DNA from: Halegenticoccus tardaugens
GTDB lineage: Archaea > Halobacteriota > Halobacteria > Halobacteriales > Haloferacaceae
Length of the DNA: 64,000 nucleotides
Direction: 5' to 3'
NCBI RefSeq assembly: GCF_004116405.1
Contig: NZ_SDIC01000007.1
Coordinates: 234,494 to 298,493 of the forward strand
Shown here: positions 53,253 to 61,735 of the stretch, one piece after another
Position numbering within the stretch: position 1 is the stretch's first letter
Layout: every line of letters begins with the position of its first letter
Notes under the pieces: generated by a model
Database searches by the model: none
Seen by the model: the letters and a program-made list of their open reading frames with translations, nothing else
Told to the model about the DNA's origin: nothing
Position numbers and translations under genes: made by a program

Positions 53253-54035
53253 ATGTCACTAAGTGAGCCTGCGCTGGCCACGGAGCAAGCCGAGCAGTCG
53301 CTCGAGAGCCGTCTTACTGACATCGAAGCCCAACTCGCACAGAAAGACGAGCGCATTACCCAACTCGAAGATCGCGTTACCGTTCTTGAAGTTAAGACCC
53401 AAGAGAAAGCCGAGCGTATCGAAGAACTCGAAGGTGAAGTGGAATGGCTCTCTGATTTCGTCTTTGGTCTTGAAGAAAACGTGTTCGGCGAGTACCAACC
53501 GGATCTCGCACTTACTGAACTTGAGGCAGAGTCTCTCGTCAACTCACTACTCAACGCTGAGCTTGGTGCAGTCCCAGACCTGAAACAGCGGCTCATCGAT
53601 GAGTCGAACACTCGCGGGAAGGAAGATGCACTGCTCACACGGAAGCTGAATACGCTCGCTGATGAAGTCAACGTCGAGCTTACTGATGGAGCGGTCGCTG
53701 GACAAGATAAGATCACACGGCTACTTCGGAATGGACCAGAGGACGTAGCCGATCGGGTCTACCAGGTGCACTACCGGGCGCGTGATCTGCTCGCGCATGC
53801 TCGTGAGATTGGGACACCAACGGTGGATACGTTCGGACGGCGGATTACATTCGATTCCCCGACGGTTGCTCGCGAACTCGGGTTGTTGCGCAATGAGAGT
53901 TTGACGACCTCGCAGGTCAAGCGTGTCTTCGAGAAGATTCACGACCTCGCTCAGGACTCGCATCGCCGCTGCGACCTCGATTGTTCTGGGGAAACGAACA
54001 AGCTCGTGATCTACCTTGATCAGGAGGATTTGTAG
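53253..54035 (+). CDS. Coiled-coil DNA-binding-like protein beside a palindrome array
   Basis: A 260-residue protein. Residues about 15-75 form a strong coiled coil ('ESRLTDIEAQLAQKDERI' and 'KAERIEELEGEVEWLSDF'). The second half is mostly helical and looks like a winged-helix-type domain ('DSPTVARELGLLRNESLTTS' then 'QVKRVFEKIHDLAQDSHRRC'). No enzyme motif is seen. It is followed at once by three 21-bp palindromes, which it could bind for replication, partition or autoregulation. Coiled-coil plus helix-turn-helix proteins of this kind recur on haloarchaeal plasmids and viruses. Its function is unproven. Confidence 0.75.
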   Translation: MSLSEPALATEQAEQSLESRLTDIEAQLAQKDERITQLEDRVTVLEVKTQEKAERIEELEGEVEWLSDFVFGLEENVFGEYQPDLALTELEAESLVNSLLNAELGAVPDLKQRLIDESNTRGKEDALLTRKLNTLADEVNVELTDGAVAGQDKITRLLRNGPEDVADRVYQVHYRARDLLAHAREIGTPTVDTFGRRITFDSPTVARELGLLRNESLTTSQVKRVFEKIHDLAQDSHRRCDLDCSGETNKLVIYLDQEDL

Positions 54036-54057
54036 ATGTGGACGTGTCAAAGTCGAG

Positions 54058-54463
54058 AGCTAACAGGTGGTGTGAGCTCGGTCGACAGTAATGGGTGTCA
54101 GCGATGGCCCGTAGTGACCTTCCGGACGGTTCTATTCACGGGTATTCCGCCCCCGATAGAATAACCATGGTTGCGGTCCAGTGCAAGCGGTCTTGTTCTT
54201 GGGTGTGAGCTAGTGTGTGGTGGATTTTCGAGAGCGGCAGCGAGCGGCAGCATAGCTGTCGGTGAGGGTCGTGATCCAGCTCACACCAGCTGTTAGCTCG
54301 GGGTTCTGATGTTTTCGGAAGAGGGAGTGACAGGATTCCCGGATCTGAGGACGTCTCGTGTGTGGAATTGGCGGAGGCAGGGAAACGTAGTTCGGGGGGT
54401 TGGTGTGGATATCGAAGATGAGAACCGGACCCAGAAGGTGGCAGCTAACACCGGGTGTTAGCT
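54058..54463. repeat. Three 21-bp inverted repeats (candidate iterons, centromere or operators)
   Basis: Three copies of the same palindrome architecture: AGCTMACAS, three bases, STGTKAGCT. They lie at 54058-54078, 54278-54298 and 54443-54463. The last is fully symmetric (AGCTAACAC / GTGTTAGCT half-sites). A single extra half-site, GTGTGAGCT, is at 54203-54211. The 630 bases from 54036 to 54665 hold no gene and have an A/T patch at 54500-54515. Position just after a coiled-coil DNA-binding-like gene suggests a plasmid origin, a partition site, or a multi-site operator. Confidence 0.7.
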
Positions 54464-54665
54464 GGGTATTAGTCGGGGCTAGGTGCCGTTTAGTGGCATT
54501 AGAAAAAAATTGAGCTGTGGTCAGCGGTGATAAGATATGTTGCCTGTGTGCTTGGCAAACTGAGAAAGGGGAAGTCGGAGCCACCTCACACGCGCACCGC
54601 GTGAGTAGGTTCCGACACGTTCATCGTTTCGGTTCTATCTGTCCTTCGTTAGGCTTTCTTTCTTC
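54464..54665. other. Non-coding tail of the palindrome region
   Basis: About 200 bases after the last palindrome, including an A-run (54502-54511). No gene is recognisable. A stem can form between 'CCTCACACGCG' (54580s) and 'CGCGTGAG' (54598-54605) with a short loop, possibly a transcript end for the converging genes. Confidence 0.4.
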
Positions 54666-55634
54666 TTAGTTACCAGCCTCTTCGACCTCGACGAGGTCGT
54701 CGTTACCCTCCACTTCGAAGCCGTCGCGGCCTTCGAATTCGAGGCGACCATCAGTATCCTGCTCGATGTCGTGGTCGGCGTCTTCGAACTCGACGTCACC
54801 ATCGGAGTTCTCGAAGTCGAGATCGTTGTCCGTATTCTCGACCTCCAGATCATCTTCGTCATCCTCGATGTCGTTCACGCCATCTTCGAAGTCGATGTCG
54901 CCGCCGTCGTTCTCGTACTCGAGGTCGTCGTCCGCGTTCTCGTACTCGAGACCGTCGTCGTCTTCTTTGATCTCCTCACCGTCGACCGTGATGTCGACCG
55001 TGCCGTCCGGGTCGACCTCAACCTCGACGGGACCGCTCGTGCTCTCGAAGTCGAGGCTGCCGTCGTCGGCGGTTTCGTAGTCGAGGTTGTCGCTTTCGAC
55101 CTCGGACCCGTCGTCGCTCTCTTCGATCTCGTGGTCGCCGCTCTCGACGTCAACGTCGCTGCGGTCGTCGGAGGTCTCGTAGTCGAGGTCGTTGGCCTTG
55201 TCTTCGACCTCGGTGTCACCGTCGGCCTGCTCGATCTCGTGATCGCCGTCGGCGCTCTCGATGTCGACGCCGTCGCCGTCGTCGAAGGTCTCATAGTCCA
55301 GGCCGGTGTCGGCATCCTCAATCTCGAGGTCACCGCCGACGCGTTCGACCTCCTGGCCGTCGGAGCTTTCGATGTCTAGATCGTCGCCGTCGGTGTCGAC
55401 ATCCGTGGTGCCATCGCCGTTGCCGTCACCGTCACCGCTATCGCCATTACTGTCACCGTTACTATTACTGGCATTGCCGCCGTCGTCGTTAGAGACATGC
55501 GCAGGGCCAGCCACCTGCGCGGGGCCGGCTACTTGCGCGGCGCCTGCTGCCGCAAACCCGACAATGAGGGCTACCACAAGAAAGCCCACGAATATGGGTT
55601 TGAGTGTTCCACGTATACTATTTTTTCCGGTCAT
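54666..55634 (-). CDS. Exported, extremely acidic repeat protein
   Basis: A 322-residue protein with an N-terminal hydrophobic signal ('IFVGFLVVALIVGFAAAGA') and then about 270 residues dominated by Asp and Glu. The body repeats a short unit of the form D-(G/D)-D-hydrophobic-x-(hydrophobic/aromatic)-E, for example 'DLDYETSDD', 'DLDFENSDG' and 'DLEVENTDN', about every 7 to 9 residues. Alternating hydrophobic positions suggest short strands, perhaps a calcium- or salt-stabilised beta-helix. It has no membrane anchor at its C-terminus ('LVEVEEAGN'). It is probably secreted or cell-surface associated. No family is recognised. Confidence 0.75.
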   Translation of the reverse strand: MTGKNSIRGTLKPIFVGFLVVALIVGFAAAGAAQVAGPAQVAGPAHVSNDDGGNASNSNGDSNGDSGDGDGNGDGTTDVDTDGDDLDIESSDGQEVERVGGDLEIEDADTGLDYETFDDGDGVDIESADGDHEIEQADGDTEVEDKANDLDYETSDDRSDVDVESGDHEIEESDDGSEVESDNLDYETADDGSLDFESTSGPVEVEVDPDGTVDITVDGEEIKEDDDGLEYENADDDLEYENDGGDIDFEDGVNDIEDDEDDLEVENTDNDLDFENSDGDVEFEDADHDIEQDTDGRLEFEGRDGFEVEGNDDLVEVEEAGN

Positions 55635-56201
55635 TTCAATTTTCCTGTTCCGCTCAGTTCCACACTCGGTTCGAGCGGAGGCAGTTTAACCTAGGGCCGC
55701 TGTACGTGAGTAGAGGCTACCTACCACGCTAGGACAGTGTAACCCTATACGGTTAGGACGTACAAATGAGACATTCATTGTCAAACGACGTTTGCCTATT
55801 CCTACGTGGTCAACGACCTAAGAAGTCGTCAAAAAGGGGACTGATTCCGCTTCGTTAAATTGAGCCGGTGGCATTCACCATGAGCTGAAGAACGCCTCGT
55901 TCTCGTTCTACAGATTTCAAGGCAGAGTGCCTCGGGGCTTGATCTCGAGGCAATTCACGAGAGTTGAGTACAGAACGGGGAAGGGTTCTCGATTTGCACT
56001 CATGTATTGGGAGCACCTATCTCAACTATTATAAACCGCCCTACTTGCAGATTCGTCACTCGGTGCAGACGAGACCGCCGCCTGGTACATGGTGAACGAA
56101 CCGTACGGAGGACACATTCCCGTAAGAACCAGAAAACATGAGCTATTTTGATAGCTCATCGCTAGTCAGAGCCAACATTTTTAGCCACTACCTCTGTGTT
56201 A
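55635..56201. other. Intergenic stretch with a transposon-like hairpin
   Basis: About 570 bases without a gene. A hairpin (GCCTCG...CGAGGC, 55929-55951) resembles the one at 22313 and ends of IS200/IS605-type elements, so an element may have been lost here. TATA-like 'catttttag' at 56177-56185 is likely the promoter of the cupin gene. The side next to the acidic-protein gene should hold its promoter. Confidence 0.4.
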
Positions 56202-56702
56202 ATGGCTATGACCGCTCATACAGGTGAACCACATATCGTAAACATTGATGGTTCTGATTGGACAGGAACTGATAAGAATACTGGCCGATGGCGACGGCTC
56301 GGACAGGAGACTGGAGGGAATCGTCTTGGTTGTACGCTCGAAGAGATTCGGCCCGGTGGTCGCCCAACCAGTTACCACTATCACACTGCTAACGAAGAGG
56401 CGATGTACGTAATAAATGGGAAAGGAATAGTACGGACGCCTACGGGAACGCACGCGATCGAAACTGGTGACTACATTTCGTTTCCAATTGGTGAACAGGG
56501 AGCACATTCTGTCAAAAACACGTCGGATAAACAACTTCGGTGTCTCTTCTTTTCAACGATGCACGAACCGGACGTTATCGTGTATCCAGATGATGGTGAG
56601 CTACAAGTGCTCACAGGCGCCGCAAGCGGTCAATCCCAGGATGAGCGAACGATTGATGCAGTCTTCCCGTACGATCCCGCAGTACCAGACGATGAGCACT
56701 AG
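56202..56702 (+). CDS. Single-domain cupin protein
   Basis: A 166-residue cupin. The two metal-binding motifs are visible as 'SYHYHTANEEAMYVINGKG' (H-x-H-x4-E pattern) and 'GEQGAHSVKNTSDKQLRC', which supplies the fourth ligand. A single cupin barrel of this size may be a sugar-phosphate isomerase-like, dioxygenase-like or binding protein, so the activity is open. A TATA-like stretch lies about 25 bases before the first of two close ATGs. The neighbours give no context. Confidence 0.85.
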   Translation: MAMTAHTGEPHIVNIDGSDWTGTDKNTGRWRRLGQETGGNRLGCTLEEIRPGGRPTSYHYHTANEEAMYVINGKGIVRTPTGTHAIETGDYISFPIGEQGAHSVKNTSDKQLRCLFFSTMHEPDVIVYPDDGELQVLTGAASGQSQDERTIDAVFPYDPAVPDDEH

Positions 56703-56731
56703 CGTTGTATTCCCAAGACTAACGAATTGTT

Positions 56732-57190
56732 TTACACCGGCCACGTAGGGAGAGAGGGAGTTCCATCCTCCCAGCGAATCGATCCCAGCGCTGTAGGCAG
56801 CTGCTGGAGTCGGTCATCAAACACGGAGAGAGGATGCACATCAAGAAACGTCGCTGCATACCGATCAACAGGCGTGTCTTCGTAATTGAGCTGAATATGG
56901 CAGGGGCCAAGGTCTTGGTGATCGGCATCCTGATGGAGGCCGAGCATCAGATTCCGCTCCGGTTCGATCCAGTTGATGCGATAGTATTCGTACCCCACGC
57001 CGGCCGGATACCAGAAGCGAACCTCCAGCCGGGCGTTCTTGGCCTCGTACGAATTACCCACGAATACTGTTGTGTCGATATCTGCAATCACGTAGCGAGG
57101 ACGACGACGAGACGGATGATAACGGACGTTCTCACAGCCAGCTTGGTTCATCAACCGATCGTGGATATCTCGGAGGAGGGTGCGTTGCAT
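56732..57190 (-). CDS. Conserved hypothetical protein paired with an HTH protein
   Basis: A 152-residue protein beginning 'MQRTLLRDIHDRLMNQAGCE'. It has a predicted mixed fold with 'VIADIDTTVFVGNSYEAKNA' and 'RLEVRFWYPAGVGYEYYRIN', and a His/Asp/Trp-rich middle ('LGLHQDADHQDLGPCHIQLN') that could be an active site. I do not recognise an enzyme family. It begins 48 bases after the stop of an HTH gene. Two-gene sets like this occur repeatedly in haloarchaeal accessory DNA and resemble toxin-antitoxin operons, with this protein as the effector. That is inference. Confidence 0.75.
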   Translation of the reverse strand: MQRTLLRDIHDRLMNQAGCENVRYHPSRRRPRYVIADIDTTVFVGNSYEAKNARLEVRFWYPAGVGYEYYRINWIEPERNLMLGLHQDADHQDLGPCHIQLNYEDTPVDRYAATFLDVHPLSVFDDRLQQLPTALGSIRWEDGTPSLPTWPV

Positions 57191-57238
57191 AAGGCGGTCG
57201 CGACCAGCAAGAAAGATCATAGAATGTGTGAAAACCGA

Positions 57239-57790
57239 TTAGCTCGTGGCACGGTCGGCCACATTCGTCATGTGCTCACGTGCGGATTCGACATCCGAGT
57301 ACAGTTCCAACGCGTGCTTTATAAGTTGGCGGTCCTCTTCATTCTCGTTCCAGAACGCGATCACATTGCGGCGTTCGCGAAGATCAGCACTCGAGAGGTC
57401 ACCGTCGGCAAGCGACTGTTCGAGGTCCTCCCACGTCTCGACAGCGTACGTCTCCTGCCACTCCTCGATCTCCTCGGTAATCGCCGCCAACTCACTTCGG
57501 AGTTCCTCGCGAGAGTTCTCCTCGATGAGCGTGCGGATTTCGTCGAAGAGCAACCGCGTATAATCCGGCTGATAGAGTGTTGTATCGCCGGCTTCAACGT
57601 GTCGCAGCTGTCCCTGATCGACGAGATCTTGTAGTTCCTCGTTGGTCGTACTCCAGGCGGCGTCCGCCTGGTCGCTGATCCAGTTGACCGACCGGGGTTC
57701 ACGAAGCGTTTCAGCGACCGATCGAATGCGCTCGCGTGCGCTCATCGACTCGGTCCACGACCGGACACCATTTCGCGAGGACTCGGCCAT
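57239..57790 (-). CDS. Winged-helix protein (DUF7342-like), first gene of a two-gene set
   Basis: A 183-residue protein starting 'MAESSRNGVRSWTESMSARE'. The first 85 residues form a winged helix ('EPRSVNWISDQADAAWST', 'TNEELQDLVDQGQLRHVEAG'). A helical, possibly dimerising section with long charged helices follows ('RTLIEENSREELRSELAAI'). It resembles the haloarchaeal DUF7342 group of regulators. It is followed by the hypothetical gene to its left on the same strand. An autoregulatory or antitoxin role is likely but unproven. Confidence 0.75.
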   Translation of the reverse strand: MAESSRNGVRSWTESMSARERIRSVAETLREPRSVNWISDQADAAWSTTNEELQDLVDQGQLRHVEAGDTTLYQPDYTRLLFDEIRTLIEENSREELRSELAAITEEIEEWQETYAVETWEDLEQSLADGDLSSADLRERRNVIAFWNENEEDRQLIKHALELYSDVESAREHMTNVADRATS

Positions 57791-58026
57791 ACTGGTCACC
57801 TGTATCGAGAGTATCCGTACCCGGCTCTCATATATGTTTGTGTCCTCCCGTATAGTCAAGAGTCAATTGCGAGCACGGTCACCCTGACGCTGAAATATCA
57901 CTCCGACAGAACCTGTGAGCTAACTGATGCACAACCGATATTCTGACTTCGAGGAACTCCGACCGACCAGCGAGGCGTCCCCCATTCTGGACGTAATGTT
58001 CAGCGAGGGGTAACATAGAACGTCGC

Positions 58027-58305
58027 TTAGGCTCGGAGTTCGTTGGGGTCCGGTTGCTGCCGTTTGAGGCGGCTCAGATGTTTCTGACGTTCGCGCTCAA
58101 TTTCAGTCATTTGATCTACGTGCTCATAGTAGTAGGTGAGCGCCGCATACACCTCTGCCACGGTTAAATCAACGTCCGCAGCAACTTATGCTGGGTCGGT
58201 ATCGGCGTCGACCATCCGTTCTTTAATATGGATCACACCAATACGAGTCCCTTCGATCCGAGGAGTGCCACCAAGGACATCCTCCGTTCGGACGATGCGT
58301 CGCAT
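58027..58305 (-). pseudogene. DUF433-type antitoxin-like gene with an in-frame stop
   Basis: A 93-codon frame reading 'MRRIVRTEDVLGGTPRIEGT' then 'RIGVIHIKERMVDADTDPA', a TAA at 58186-58188, and 'VAADVDLTVAEVYAALTYYY' to the end. This is the DUF433 pattern of VapB-like antitoxins: 'GG-P-I-x-GTRI' followed by a helix-turn-helix containing 'L-x-E-V-Y-x-AL'. The stop lies where Gln or Glu is normal, and a single base change would create it. I see no intact DUF5615/PIN partner downstream; the next 140 bases are unassigned. It may be inactive or a relic. Confidence 0.8.
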
Positions 58306-58361
58306 ATACTCCCGTTACGCGCTTGTACGTATTACGCTATGGAGTAAACTATGCTGAGAGG

Positions 58362-58945
58362 TCACAGCAGACGGGTCTGTCGGTCAGACAGACGTCGCAT
58401 GCTGTGCGTCATGGGCTCCCCGTACCGTCTCTTCGAGGCTACAATTCCGCGCTCGTGTACAAGGTCGCCGACAACGACCGTGTCAGCGACGGTTGCCATC
58501 TCGGACGCCGAGTCGTACTCGTGGATTCCACCGCCATTGAAGAGCGTCGCTGAAGAGAGCGCTTCTCGTACCGCAGCGACGAGGTTCGGATCGCCGAGGG
58601 TTCCAGAGTACTCGAGATAGACGATTTCCTGGCCGAGGAGTTGCTTGGTGGCCTGTGCGTAGGCGGTGGCCTCTGCGGTGGTGAGGTCGAACGTTGCGTG
58701 CGTCACGGTGGCGACGGCAGATGCTGGGTTGAGCACGATGTAGGCTTCGGAGACGTGCGTTCCCAGTCGATAGAGTCTGTCGTTCGAACCCAGGTTGTGT
58801 GCGCGCCCGTGAGCCACGCCACATCGCCTGCGTTCAGCACGAGTGGGAGTAGATAGCCCGTGAAGCGGTCGCCCGGAAGCTCAGTAGGAAGGTATGTTGG
58901 TTCGAGATAGACGGGGAGCTCCACGTCAGAGGGAGAGAGGGATTC
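58362..58945 (-). pseudogene. Geranylgeranylglyceryl phosphate synthase, C-terminal two-thirds (frameshifted)
   Basis: The minus strand reads '[19 protein letters not shown]' and '[17 protein letters not shown]' in one frame. A shift follows near 'WERT', then '[19 protein letters not shown]', '[20 protein letters not shown]', '[10 protein letters not shown]' and '[15 protein letters not shown]' in another. These are the GGGP-synthase motifs, including the phosphate-binding 'GGGI'. The N-terminal part is missing here but is found at 61736-61910, separated by about 2.8 kb. The enzyme makes the first ether bond of archaeal lipids, so this must be a spare copy. A near-duplicate lies at 62578-63112. 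Confidence 0.85.
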
Positions 58946-59026
58946 GCACAAGGATTCAGAGAATCATTCTCTCTACTCGTTGGGCGTCGTCAGAATCGGC
59001 GTGCTGAATGTAGAGGATGCATGCAG
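58480..59026. repeat. Direct repeat copy 1 (GGGP-synthase fragment plus flank)
   Basis: About 547 bases that match 62578-63112 in the same orientation with scattered differences, which I would estimate by eye at roughly one in eight to ten bases. The repeat covers part of the GGGP-synthase gene and about 80 bases beyond it ('cacaaggattcagagaatca'). The two copies flank a segment of about 3.5 kb with the halocyanin-like gene set. Confidence 0.85.
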
Positions 59027-59052
59027 TTGAGCGCTAAATAGAGGTGATGAGG

Positions 59053-59703
59053 TTATCGCGATGTTGAATCCTCCTCCATCGAAGCCTCCTCCATGAACTC
59101 CTTTATTATTGCACCTTCGGCCCGGTGGAGAATGCCGCTCGCCGTCGCCTTATTGACATTGAGCGCATCTGCGAGGTCGGTGAGCGAACTGCCGCGTGGT
59201 GAGTCGTAGTACCCATGTTCGAGTGCTTTAGATACGAATTCTCGCTGGCGTTCGGTGAGCAGCTCGGTTGGGTCGTGCGACTGAGTTATGGATAGAAGTT
59301 CATACTTCACGCCCACCGCATCGAGTTGATCTTTGAACGCCGAGAGCCGATCATGGGTAGTGGTAGACTCGGCGTGGATCCAACCATCACGAAGCACCAA
59401 CGGAAATGGAGGTGGGTTTCCAGATTCCCTTGCAGCTATTCCTGCGCCTGGCTCGGAGTCTTGGAGAAACTGGATAACTGCTTTGTGGTCGTCAGTGTGA
59501 AGTACCTCGTATGTGAGTACGTCCGAATCATCCTCGAGAATGTCGGTCACTGTCCCCGGTTCAAGCGATTCGATTTCAACAAGGGTCATGTGCCCTGCAT
59601 CTGTCGAGATAGACGTCAGGATACGGAACGTGGCATCCGGGTATGCTTTCGACAGCTCGGCGAGACTCCCAGATGCTTCAACCTTCATTCGGACTTTCGG
59701 CAT
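59053..59703 (-). CDS. HTH_10 (bacterio-opsin activator type) transcription regulator
   Basis: A 216-residue haloarchaeal regulator. The N-terminal 150 residues form the Bat-like sensory part ('MPKVRMKVEASGSLAELSKA' onward). The C-terminal HTH_10 domain is clear: 'LTERQREFVSKALEHGYYDS' with 'LTDLADALNVNKATASGILH'. No heme or redox motif is evident. It lies in the segment that splits the GGGP-synthase gene, next to the membrane protein and halocyanin-like genes on the same strand, and may control them. Confidence 0.92.
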   Translation of the reverse strand: MPKVRMKVEASGSLAELSKAYPDATFRILTSISTDAGHMTLVEIESLEPGTVTDILEDDSDVLTYEVLHTDDHKAVIQFLQDSEPGAGIAARESGNPPPFPLVLRDGWIHAESTTTHDRLSAFKDQLDAVGVKYELLSITQSHDPTELLTERQREFVSKALEHGYYDSPRGSSLTDLADALNVNKATASGILHRAEGAIIKEFMEEASMEEDSTSR

Positions 59704-59782
59704 ACTGTATCAGAGGTCAGCCACCTATTCAGCGATAACGCAAACATGTTCGCGTTCGTCGAGTGCTTGAAGTTCAACTCAA

Positions 59783-60580
59783 TTAGGTCGGGTTGTCCCC
59801 ACTCCTCCGGTGGCTCACCTCTCCAACTACGATGAGCCCCGCAGCCCAGAGGATGGCGAGTCCACCCCATATTGGCCCGGCACTTGACGCGAGCGCAGGA
59901 TGTAGGATGGAGGTGGCCCCAAGTACACCTACGAGTCCTGCGGCACTCCAGAGCGGGATCCGCCAGCCGACGGGTTTCGCACTGGCCAGCAGCCCCAACA
60001 GCAGGACGAGCAGGGCATACGTGACCATGTCCGCGTAGTGGTCAAGCTGAGCGTGGACGTCCCCTGACGCCTGGAGAGCATACTGATCTGCTGCGTAGAT
60101 GGTGAATGGAATCCCCGCGAGGACGACCAACCCGACCAGAACGGGACTGACCGAGCCCGCTGTCCGAACCTGGAGGACATCCCAGCCAGCGGGGTGCAGT
60201 GCAAAGGCTACCAACAACAAGCCGCCTAGGATCAACGCGGGCGGGAAGATGAACCCCGTTAGGAAGTTCGATCCGGTGATGACAATGTTGACGAGCACGG
60301 CTTGCTGGATCCCCGCGACCCGTCTCTCGGGTTCATAGAGTTGGACGAGGAGTCCGAGGACGACCGTCCAGAGTATCGTGACGAGCGTGAGGTCGTGGAG
60401 GTGGTGAACCCCTGGCTCACTAACAGTCCAGGCTGTGAAGATGAACGCGAGCGTGTCACCAAGGAAGGCCGTCATGAGTGCGAGGATTGTCACAATCGTC
60501 ACGTAGAACGCGACGCGACGGAGGCCCCCAGCTTCTCGAAGTAGCTCCATTGATCGCTTCTGGGTTGTGTCAGCGGTCAT
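59783..60580 (-). CDS. Multi-span membrane protein next to the halocyanin-like gene
   Basis: A 265-residue membrane protein with seven or eight predicted spans, for example 'VAFYVTIVTILALMTAFLG', 'LVTILWTVVLGLLVQLYE', 'ALILGGLLLVAFALHPAGW' and 'IWGGLAILWAAGLIVVGEV'. His residues near the second and third spans ('GVHHLHDLTLV') could bind a metal. Its first codons overlap the end of the halocyanin-like gene by 11 bases, so the two are translationally coupled and probably work together, perhaps in copper or electron handling. An ATG ten codons on is an alternative start. I do not know the family. Confidence 0.82.
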   Translation of the reverse strand: MTADTTQKRSMELLREAGGLRRVAFYVTIVTILALMTAFLGDTLAFIFTAWTVSEPGVHHLHDLTLVTILWTVVLGLLVQLYEPERRVAGIQQAVLVNIVITGSNFLTGFIFPPALILGGLLLVAFALHPAGWDVLQVRTAGSVSPVLVGLVVLAGIPFTIYAADQYALQASGDVHAQLDHYADMVTYALLVLLLGLLASAKPVGWRIPLWSAAGLVGVLGATSILHPALASSAGPIWGGLAILWAAGLIVVGEVSHRRSGDNPT

Positions 60581-61058
60581 TGGCCCTATGCGCCCCTTGC
60601 CCAGATTCTGCTGATGGTTCGATGATGATGGCGCCGGTCATCTCGGCCTGCTCGTGGGGGATGCAGAAGTAGTCGTACTCGCCAGGCACTTCGAACGTGT
60701 GGCTGTATTCCTCGCCCTGGTAGAGGACACCAGCACCCTCGGATGCTCCCCTTCGGGCGGCCGCCTCGGTCATGAAGTTACCACTGGCGAAGTACTCCGC
60801 TTCTCGTGGGAGCTCCTCCCCATAGGCGGTTACCGTGTGCGGAGCGTACCCCACGGTCCGCCAGACGACCGTCTCTCCAGCAGGAATCGTGGCCCTATCA
60901 GGTTCGAATCGGTTGTCGTCAGTCATCTCGATGAGTGTTCCGTCCACGTCCGGGAACGCAGCACCAGAGGACCCTATGCCGAGACATCCTGCGCTTGAAA
61001 GGCCGATGGCAACCCCACCACCGACACAAATGTCCTGGAGGATTTCACGCCGATACAT
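60570..61058 (-). CDS. Halocyanin-like blue-copper lipoprotein
   Basis: A 162-residue plastocyanin/halocyanin-type protein. It begins with a twin-arginine signal ('MYRREILQDI', R3-R4) and a lipobox ending at C25 ('LSSAGCLG'), so it should be an exported, lipid-anchored protein. The type-1 copper ligands are H74 ('YAPHTV'), C132, H135 and M140 ('CIPHEQAEM'), with the expected spacing C-x2-H-x4-M. It probably carries electrons at the outer face of the membrane. It leads a coupled pair with the following membrane protein. No oxidase is present in the window. Confidence 0.93.
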   Translation of the reverse strand: MYRREILQDICVGGGVAIGLSSAGCLGIGSSGAAFPDVDGTLIEMTDDNRFEPDRATIPAGETVVWRTVGYAPHTVTAYGEELPREAEYFASGNFMTEAAARRGASEGAGVLYQGEEYSHTFEVPGEYDYFCIPHEQAEMTGAIIIEPSAESGQGAHRANDR

Positions 61059-61334
61059 TAGCTACTCCTCAGGTCTGTTGAGCGAAGGTGTCCCTCGACA
61101 AGGGCCTGGGCAGGCTGGTTTTCTTCACATTCGGTTGGTCGCGTGATTCGAGCCATGGCAGAGGGAAGGGACCGAATCTTCGTGGATATTGGCGCAAACA
61201 TGTTTCCCTCCTCGTGACGGCGCTACTCTGTCGGCTGCAGATGGATTTTCGACGGCAAGGAGACAATGCAGCAGAGGGCTACATGTTTCCGAGAATTGTT
61301 ATTGGAATTGGCGACGACGTCCAATCTGCAACCC

Positions 61335-61601
61335 ATGACCGATGAATCCATGACTGAGACGACCAGGAAGAATGTTCCCGGACAGGTACTATTCGACGCT
61401 CCATGGACCCGAGTTGAAGGGGTGCTGGCCGTTGGAGCCCTCCTTACCTCGTTCATATGGTTCCTCGGGATGCCTACGGGAATGGCGATCGGAGTCGGCT
61501 TCGGACTCGTCCTCCTCCTCGACTTCTTTCGTGCATTGATCTTTGACTCTGCACGGTCCAGTGGATCACGATTCACCCCACTTGAATTCTCCAATCAGTA
61601 G
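61335..61601 (+). CDS. Small two-span membrane protein
   Basis: An 88-residue protein with a polar N-terminus ('MTDESMTETTRKNVPGQVLF') and two adjacent membrane spans ('VEGVLAVGALLTSFIWFLG', 'AIGVGFGLVLLLDFFRALIF') with a short basic tail. It diverges from the halocyanin-like gene. I recognise no family. Two longer start choices exist upstream, but the region there looks like a promoter. It belongs to the segment inserted in the GGGP-synthase gene. Confidence 0.6.
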   Translation: MTDESMTETTRKNVPGQVLFDAPWTRVEGVLAVGALLTSFIWFLGMPTGMAIGVGFGLVLLLDFFRALIFDSARSSGSRFTPLEFSNQ

Positions 61602-61735
61602 CTCTTCATCTCCCAGTTCACTAACATCAGCCGTGCAAGATACGCGCTCTGCATTCAGCATGGCTTCGCCAAACTCTCACTGCCCAAGGGTTTCAACAGA
61701 GCCAAGACTTCTGCTAATCACTGAGAGAGGTCGCC

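Noticed and set aside
54771..55379. A 202-codon hydrophobic frame opposite the acidic repeat protein, resembling a membrane protein
   Set aside because: The Val/Leu-rich reading is the complement of GAC/GAG-rich repeats. The minus-strand frame has a signal peptide and the expected acidity.
54666..55634. Repeated DNA in the acidic protein gene as a CRISPR-like array
   Set aside because: The repeats are codon-level (GAC/GAG units), of variable spacing and translate as one protein; there are no constant repeats with unique spacers.
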